Part shown: in pieces, positions 57,705-64,000 of the stretch
How the letters are laid out: each line of letters begins with the position of its first letter
How positions within the stretch are numbered: position 1 is the stretch's first letter
Assembly (NCBI GenBank): GCA_014529385.2
Contig: CM043944.1
Coordinates: 79,576,384 to 79,640,383 of the forward strand
DNA from: Adiantum capillus-veneris
Taxonomy: Eukaryota > Streptophyta > Polypodiopsida > Polypodiales > Pteridaceae
Direction of reading: 5' to 3'
Length of the DNA: 64,000 nucleotides
The notes under the pieces: model-generated
Databases searched by the model: none
What the model was told of the DNA's origin: nothing
What the model saw: the letters and a program-made list of their open reading frames with translations, nothing else
Position numbers and translations under genes: made by a program

Positions 57705-60110
57705 TCTTTGGTGAACCCGAGGTGAAACGAGCCGGGGTGGGAAATTTTGGCAGAGGATGACGACAACGTCTCAAGTAGAAATGATACAGCAGATGATGCA
57801 ACTATTTGATGCTTTGTTGCAGCAACAGATAGCAATAGAAGGTTACCTATGAGGAATTTGGTTTAGGCCAAGCAGATTTGTTACGAGGGTTTTCTCGGCC
57901 GGATGAAGCCAAGATAAAGCAAGCAAAAGTGGATGAAGAAGTGGAAGAAGCATTGGGTAAAGTTTATGCTGAAATAGGTAAGTTTGATCTTTATGATAGT
58001 GAAGGATATCTTGCATGCTACACCAACCAAGCATATGATCGAGGAGTTTGACCAGTTAGTAGCTCCAAAATTATGTGATCAAATACAAGAGCTTATTGGT
58101 ATGTATATGTAAAATTTGAAGAAGCAGTCATACAAGTGGTTGATCGGCATATAGCCTTGGAAATAAAGCAGATGACTCAACAAAAGCTGGTTACTTTTAT
58201 TAAAGGTGACGAAGATCAATTGCAGACAATCATCTATGATGAATTTTAGAAGGAGCTTCATGCAAGAAGTAAAGCTAAAGCAGATGCAGCTTTCCAAGTA
58301 TCAGATTTAGCCCCAGAGGATCATGCTTCAAGTAACCTAACAAGTAACCTAACATGGGTGAATAATCAATTCCATCTTAAAACCATTGGTGAAAGTTTTT
58401 CAAATGTTACTCGCCTCGAAGCTACTTCCATCACTGATTCTTGCACGGATTTAGATGAAGATAGAGATAACGGTGACGGGCCTACCTATGCAAATGTTTG
58501 TAAAGAAATCCGAGTTAAGCTTGAAGCTGTTGTAGATGAGTGTCTACTTGAAAATGACAAGTCCTTGTAGACTTAAGATGATCAAGGAAGTTCAAAGACG
58601 GTTTATGTAAAGGTTGGGATTCCATATTCTACAAATCCACTTATGCCATTGGATAAGAATGACGTGATATAGGGTCTACAGATACATGAGGATTTAGATG
58701 GCTTGGATGTGCTAGAGCAGATATCTATTGAAGCTGCAGATGTACATGGTTTGGCTGTGCGAGGGGAGATATATGATGAAGTTGAAGATTTGCATGGCTT
58801 ATCTGTACCAAATGAAGCTCCACAAACAGAGGAGTATAAATGGAGCAGTCTAGATCTGCTGCTAGATGAGCTAGGTGAATCTACATAGGGACGCATACAA
58901 GTGCATAATTACAATCATGTACATGTTCTTATCGATGACGGGCTAGATTCACCACTTAATGCATACATATTTTGTGATCTTGACTTTCAACCGATGGTAA
59001 GTGAACTTAAACCACCCAAGTATACAGATTACTTAGTGCTTAGTATCAGTTTAGAGGGGGTGCAGGAAGGTGTTGTGCAGTCATACAATGCTCTTGTTAA
59101 CCCAATCTATTATGATGATTCTCTTACTAGAAAGATTAACGACATCTTTGAGATGCATTCGAGATCTTGTGCTGATGCACTTGAACAAAATTGGATGGAG
59201 AGTAAAAGGGATGCCAAGTGTCTTACCAAACCGATGATCTCTATGCATGCTAATACTTATTTACATCAAGGTTCAAGGAGTTAATTACTGGTTTACGTGG
59301 ACCAAGGTATACAAGCTTTACAAGATTCTTTCTCAATTGAGAAAGATCTAGAGCTTATTACTCTTTTGGATGATACTTCAAGAGACTTTTTTGTTCCATA
59401 TGGGAAGGACGTTTGAGGCTTGCATTTCATAGAGGCAACTTAGAGCAACGAAAAGAAGCAGATGATAGAGAACTCATGAAGATACTCGATGAAGCTCTAG
59501 AGGATTTCAAGCTCATCAAAGATGACTTGCCTAGATTTTCTCAGGTACATTCAGATGGTATGGATAAAGATGGTTTCTTGTTGCATAATAATACCTCCCA
59601 TGCCAAACGGGTGATGTTGATTCAGTACCAATTATGCCAGAGATTGAGGTGACTACTTATTTGCTTCAGTTTGATGATCTTCTATCGATCAATTATACAT
59701 GTGGTTATAAGGAACGTTACAAAGATATGATTAGCATGTTTGTAAAGTATCTTATGCTATTTGATCCAGGAGGACATGGTTATGTATTTGCAATATGGCA
59801 GTTGAACTATATGTGTTGTATGGTCCTGATAGAGTTCGAGATGCTTACAGATTATAAAAATCGGCTTATAGGTTTTACATTGATGCAACAAGTCTATGGG
59901 CTTTTGGATGGTTACACTTCAGTGACAAGAAGTTTTTGAGTTTTCCTTTTGATCCTGGAGGTTTATGCCGGGGTTTATGCCTACCTGAAGTCAAATTCTT
60001 GAGAGGTTATTGAAACCATGCTTACAGTGAGCAGTGGTTAGATTTTTTGCTTGCAAATTTTGAAGATGGTTGGCACATACCGAAGAATGTGAAAGTTCAG
60101 AGGGGGTGGA
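57705..60110 (+). pseudogene. Internal region of EPSPS-LTR element, unrecognised protein
   Basis: A + strand reading path can be followed through several stops and shifts. It runs from MTTTSQVEMIQQMMQLFDAL at about 57757 and EEFGLGQADLLRGFSRPDEA through a lysine/glutamate-rich, probably helical section (EEAVIQVVDRHIALEIKQM). Then come acidic segments (DLDEDRDNGDGPTYANVCKE, DVLEQISIEAADVHGL), VHVLIDDGLDSPLNAYIFCD and YDDSLTRKINDIFEMHSRSC. It ends near FPFDPGGLCRG and NFEDGWHIPKNVKVQRG. The first part could be gag-like. I see no zinc knuckle, DSG protease, YxDD or DD35E, and I do not recognise a family. Composition looks protein-coding. Confidence 0.5.
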
Positions 60111-61869
60111 TGTTCTGAAGCTTCGTCCTTAGTAGGAGAAAGGAAGAGGGTACATAGAATTAATGTTTTTTTTTGGCGAAAGAATATCGGGTTTTTTTAT
60201 GCGGTGTTCAAGAGTACCGTTGATGGCAAATAAGTATACCAAATGTAGAGAACTTCATGGTTTGAGGACTTTATTGCTCAGGATGGTGTGTTTTGGAGAT
60301 CATTGATTATGTGATTGTGACCATAAGGCAAGGTATGTATGTCTATTGTCATGCGATTCAGAAGGAATAATAAGCGCTTGGGAAAGCTTCGATCAAAATG
60401 TATGCTAAAAGTCAATGGTGAAGATGTCAAGGATGGGGGTTACTCAATGTTTACTAATCAATTGATTTTGTATCCTCCACCGAGAAAAAATATAAGCATA
60501 ACCTTCTACGAGGATCATCCAAATGATCATGGCCAAGTTTATGATACACAATATTGAGGTGAAACTGTGAGGTGTTATTAGTAGCCAATATTTGACAGCA
60601 TCTCCCCTCGCACTTGGGGATGCCGAGATAGAGATAGTAGACAAACTAGTATCTATAGCTTACGTGGACATGGCTCTGAAACTGAGGGAACGTTTTGAAG
60701 TGAAAGCAGAGAGAGATGATGATTGGAAAAATCTCACCATCAAAGGCGGTTAGACTTACAAGTCTCGGGGGCATGCGTATGTGGAAGGGGATGCATCGAG
60801 TGCCAATTATTTTCTTGCTAGTGCTGCTATTACTAAATGCATGGTTATAGTGGTGGCTGCTAAATTTAAAGAACATAATAAAGCAACAAGGCTATTTTAA
60901 TCATATGAAGGGGAAGCAAATAAAACGGTACCATCTGAAAAGACAGAGGAGTTTCCGTGTCAAGCAACAAGGGGGGCTGCCCACCATGAGCAAGAGAACA
61001 ATCTTAGATAGGAGGAGCCTCTGACAATCCAAGGGAGAATAGAGGAGGGTTGGTGGCCAACGAGGAGGAAGAAGAGAACCTGGCGAGACATACAATGCTG
61101 GTTGATTGAGGACTCGTGGATTTTGTAGCATGACTGACAAGCAACAGGTAATTAGCACGGCTGAGAAGAGGCTTAAGAAGGAGTTGGCCTCTGAGAGGAG
61201 CAAGAATAGGATAACGAGCCAAAGAGCGAGAGTCTTCTACAGAGGAGAGGCCATGAGACGAGAGCAGTCAAGCAACATTTATTAATTATTTAAAAATATT
61301 GAAGGTGTGGTCCATGCGTTGAACCTTGGTCAAGTAAAACAAAGCAGAAGGGTAGAAGCTTCATAGAACTTAAAAGCATCAAAGGAAGAGATTGATAGTG
61401 GGAAGCATAAAGCAAGGATGAGAAGTTGAAGTTCACAAAGAGATGGGCAACAGGTTTTCTAGATATTCTTTTTTAGTTCAGGAAAGATCGAAGCAAAGGA
61501 GGAGTAGCTTGTGCTCGTGAAGGTAGTCAAGAAGAGAAAGGGAAGGGAATGGAAGCAGGTAAATAAAGGGGGAAGAGCAAAGATGAGAGAAAGGAAGTGC
61601 GCCTTCACTCGTGCTCCCTTATAAGTCAAAAGATTCGGCATTCGTACTTCTGCTCACAATCTCGATGGGTTCAAGAGCGCATGCTACCTATTGCGGTCAA
61701 GTTTTTTTTTGTATTCACATTTTATGTTTCATCAAGTATATCAATTGAAGGTTTACAAGGTGTCCTTTGTATCATGATTCTCTTGTGTTGAGCATCTCTC
61801 TCTCACCGTTTTCCACAACGAATAGCCCCGTGCTGACCTGGCTCACCTCTCAAACATAAAACCACCGCA
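60111..61869 (+). repeat. Right (3') LTR of the EPSPS-LTR element
   Basis: 1,759 bp. Aligns with the left LTR across the EPSPS fragment and keeps the empty CACTA site GGGGGAAGAGCAAAGA at 61569-61584. Confidence 0.78.
60559..60858 (+). pseudogene. EPSP synthase fragment in right LTR (copy C)
   Basis: Reads VKL, a [59 protein letters not shown], a stop and HAYVEGDASSANYFLASAAI. It covers the same stretch as copy B but keeps the SSQ motif and the AYVEGDASS motif better. A short deletion removes part of LLMAAP. Not functional. Confidence 0.85.
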
Positions 61870-62006
61870 ACGTCCTCCTCTTGCTTATTTTGCACTACTT
61901 TTTTTGCTTCATGTTTCTTTTGCTTCTCTTTGGATCTCTTGATTAGCTTGGCTTCTCTTGATCCGAATTTTGGATGACCAAGTATGACCTTCCTAACCTT
62001 TTTCTC
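61870..62006. repeat. Right flank: copy of block A/B CT-rich motif
   Basis: After ACGT the sequence CCTCCTCTTGC...GATTAGCTTGGCTTC matches 46804-46945 and 8140-8283. The LTR element therefore inserted into another copy of this motif. It is cut at 62007 by a Copia LTR. Confidence 0.75.
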
Positions 62007-62799
62007 TGTTGAGAAAGAGAGAGAGAGCACATAAATAGAACCCCAAAGTGTGTAGAATAAACACATGAGATGATGTATATATAGAGGGGACCTAGGTGCC
62101 ATATATAGAGAAGCCATATATTGAGTAGCTTCACATATAAGCTCAACACCCTGCTCAAACAAGGGTCCCTAACTGTGGATGAAAAAAGCCTTGGGGGATC
62201 AAGGGAAAAACCCACAGCTCTATATACACCCACCGTTATATTATAAAAATCATTGAATATACAAATGTTCATGAGGAGCTACATCACTCCTTTTACAATG
62301 AATGTTTTATGAGGAGTTACATTACTCCTATCCTATCAAATAAAATAATGAATACAAAGGTTCAATAAAGAGGTGTAAATGCTATCGATTAGCTCATAAT
62401 CAGAAGTGTCTCCATGAATCTGCTATGTAGCTTGTCATCACTATGGTATCACCAAACACATCTTCATGTTGTCATCAATATGGCATCACCAAACATGTCT
62501 TTATAAATCTTTTATTGTCACCAAGTTTGTCTTCATGGAATCAATTCTTTGATCAACCCTACATAGATCATAGACTCAAAAAACATAGTCATGAAAATTA
62601 TTAGCATCATTAGTGAAATAATTACGTTCACAATGCCATAAGAGATGGTTCACGACGCCACTCTTTTGACGACATATATACGCATGACAACATATGTGGG
62701 CATAAAGTATGAACATAAAAAGTACAAGATGCATGATACATGATGCAAATGACATGTGTATATACTACATTAAACGACATTTATCAATGTAGTGATATC

Positions 62800-63240
62800 A
62801 ATGAGTATCATCAAAGTATTAACAAAATATCATCACTATATCAATAAAAATGAATAAATCATCATGGTATCAACGAAAAGCATCATAGAATAATCATTGT
62901 ATCAACGAAACAACATCATGGTATCACCGAGAATAACCATGGTATCACCAAAACAACATCATGATATCACCGAGAATAATCATTGTATAAACGAAACAAC
63001 ATCATGGTATCACCGAGAATAACCATGGTATCAACGAAACAACATCATGGTATCACCGAGAATAACCATGGTATCAAAGAAACAACATCATGGTATCACC
63101 GAGAATAACCATGGAATCAACAAAATATCATCATGGCATCACCGAGTATAACCATGGTATCAACGAAAATCACCATGACCAAAGTACTAACAAAACATCA
63201 TCATGGTACCATCAAAATCACTATGGTATCAACGAAAGAT
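62800..63240. repeat. CATCATGGTATCACCGAGAA minisatellite
   Basis: At least six imperfect units of about 45 bp containing CATCATGGTATCACCGAG, AATAACCATGGTATCAACG and AAACAA. Same position in the Copia 3' region as the related array at 40630-41400. Confidence 0.85.
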
Positions 63241-63499
63241 TATCAATAAAATAGTGTAAAGTATATCTCTAGAAGAATAATTATACGAGAATCAATGAAC
63301 GAGTATATCATATAACAAAAGATCATGTACCAACAGTAGCTCGATAGAATTTGGACGATCATCAACGGCTCGACTGAATCGGAACGATATGTAACTGGCT
63401 TCTGCAGTTGCAAAGTTACGTTAGTAACAAATATATGATTGATGAAGAAAAAATATAATTGAGAAGTTTTCAATTATAAGGAAAATCAAAAGCAAAAAG

Positions 63500-64000
63500 T
63501 AAAATTAGCTTTTCAAACATATTCGCAGTACGAGAACGATAACCCAAAATCGGTGCAGAATTTAGAGAAACTTTCTACTTTATACACCACATCATTTTTC
63601 TGCATAGTTTCTGCAAAAATTATTTGCAATTAGCAGAAAAATCAAAAAACCAAAAACAAAAGTTTCTTTTCAGGCATGTACGCAGTCCGTAAACGATAAC
63701 TAAAAATCAATGCAGACCATATGGATTTCAGTGCCTCTGCAGGCTGTTTCTGCAAAATCGTTCTCAATTAGGAGAAAAATAAAAAAACAAAAACGAAAGT
63801 TTCTTTTCAGGCATGTACGTAGTCCGCCAATGATAACTCAAAATCCATGAAGATTTTGAAAAAAATTTCATCTACAAAGTTGTAGACCACATCGATTCCA
63901 GTGCCTCTCACGGGTAGTTTCTGCAAAATCGTTTCCAATTAAGAGAAAAATCAAAACCATAAAACGAAAGTTGCTTTTCAGGTATGTACGCAGTCCACGA
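63500..64000. repeat. Imperfect tandem repeat of about 140-170 bp
   Basis: CTTTTCAGGCATGTACGCAGTCC-like sequence recurs at about 63509, 63665, 63803 and 63973, each followed by ACGATAAC..AAAATC and GTTTCTGCAAAATCGT. It continues past the window end. Confidence 0.75.

Larger units (their letters stand above)
47866..61869 (+). mobile_element. LTR retrotransposon with EPSP synthase sequence in its LTRs
   Basis: Left LTR 47866-57704 (about 1,827 bp once the CACTA insertion is removed), internal region 57705-60110, right LTR 60111-61869 (1,759 bp). LTRs start TGTCATGA/TGTTCTGA and end CCGACA/CCGCA. Flanks are ACGT at 47862-47865 and 61870-61873. A candidate primer-binding region (TTTGGTGAACCCGAGG) follows the left LTR and a purine stretch CAGAGGGGGTGGA precedes the right. 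No RT, integrase or protease motif is visible inside, so this looks like a non-autonomous (LARD-like) element. Both LTRs contain EPSPS exon sequence. Confidence 0.75.
62007..64000 (-). mobile_element. Minus-strand Copia element, 3' end, runs off the window
   Basis: 3' LTR at 62007-62148 (TGTTGAGAAAG...GCTCAACA). The purine tract and a stretch matching the Copia-1 3' region (GATGAAAAAA.CC, CAAGGGAAAAACCCA) follow at 62149-62215. Beyond that come minisatellites and AT-rich DNA with no coding domain before the window ends. The LTR inserted at CCTTTTTCTC in the flanking motif. Confidence 0.75.

Noticed and set aside
62800-63240. CRISPR-like array
   Set aside because: Units are contiguous imperfect tandem repeats without unique spacers, in plant retrotransposon DNA with no cas genes.

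Overview
This window looks like nuclear DNA of a land plant with a repeat-rich genome. The evidence is the mix of Helitron, Ty1/copia, Ty3/gypsy and CACTA (En/Spm) elements, long LTRs, CT/GA/CA microsatellites, GT-AG introns in the CACTA genes, and fragments of plant-type genes (chloroplast-type EPSP synthase, a heavy-metal-associated isoprenylated protein, RMA-like RING fingers). A fern or lycophyte is a guess and is not shown by the sequence. I see no intact host gene, tRNA, rRNA or CRISPR. Essentially the whole window is transposable elements inserted into one another.

Layout. 1-6.7 kb: decayed Helitron (Rep domain, then PIF1-type helicase) and unassigned sequence. 6.7-9.74 kb: repeat block A with an antisense RING-finger fragment and the start of an LTR that carries EPSP synthase coding sequence. 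9.74-32.4 kb: a four-level nest. A Copia fragment (9744-10602 plus 32113-32437) is split by a minus-strand Copia (Copia-1, 10603-32112, TSD TTCAC). Copia-1 is split by a minus-strand Gypsy (15252-31251, TSD ACGT). The Gypsy has become a tandem of three LTRs and two internal regions. 33-40.3 kb: a second Copia (Copia-2, 34267-39569) inserted in a CACTA tnp2 relic. 40.3-45.1 kb: largely non-coding Copia-like derivative with minisatellites, ending in a short LTR. 45.3-61.9 kb: block B, a diverged duplicate of block A, running into an LTR retrotransposon (47866-61869, TSD ACGT). Both LTRs of that element contain EPSP synthase exon sequence, and its internal region encodes an unrecognised protein. 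A complete CACTA element (49402-57410, TSD AGA) sits in its left LTR and itself carries the 3' part of a HIPP gene with a CaaX terminus. 62.0-64.0 kb: start of another minus-strand Copia with tandem repeats.

How it fits together. Shared flanks give an order of events: the EPSPS-LTR retrotransposon inserted, the A/B segment was duplicated, and the CACTA entered one LTR (the other LTR keeps the empty site). On the left, Copia fragment, Copia-1, Gypsy and then unequal crossover between Gypsy LTRs followed in that order. The middle Gypsy LTR is a clean left/right hybrid of the outer two, exactly as an unequal crossover predicts. Most coding regions carry stops or frameshifts. Where a paralogue is available, several stops are C-to-T changes, as expected from deamination of methylated cytosine in silenced elements.
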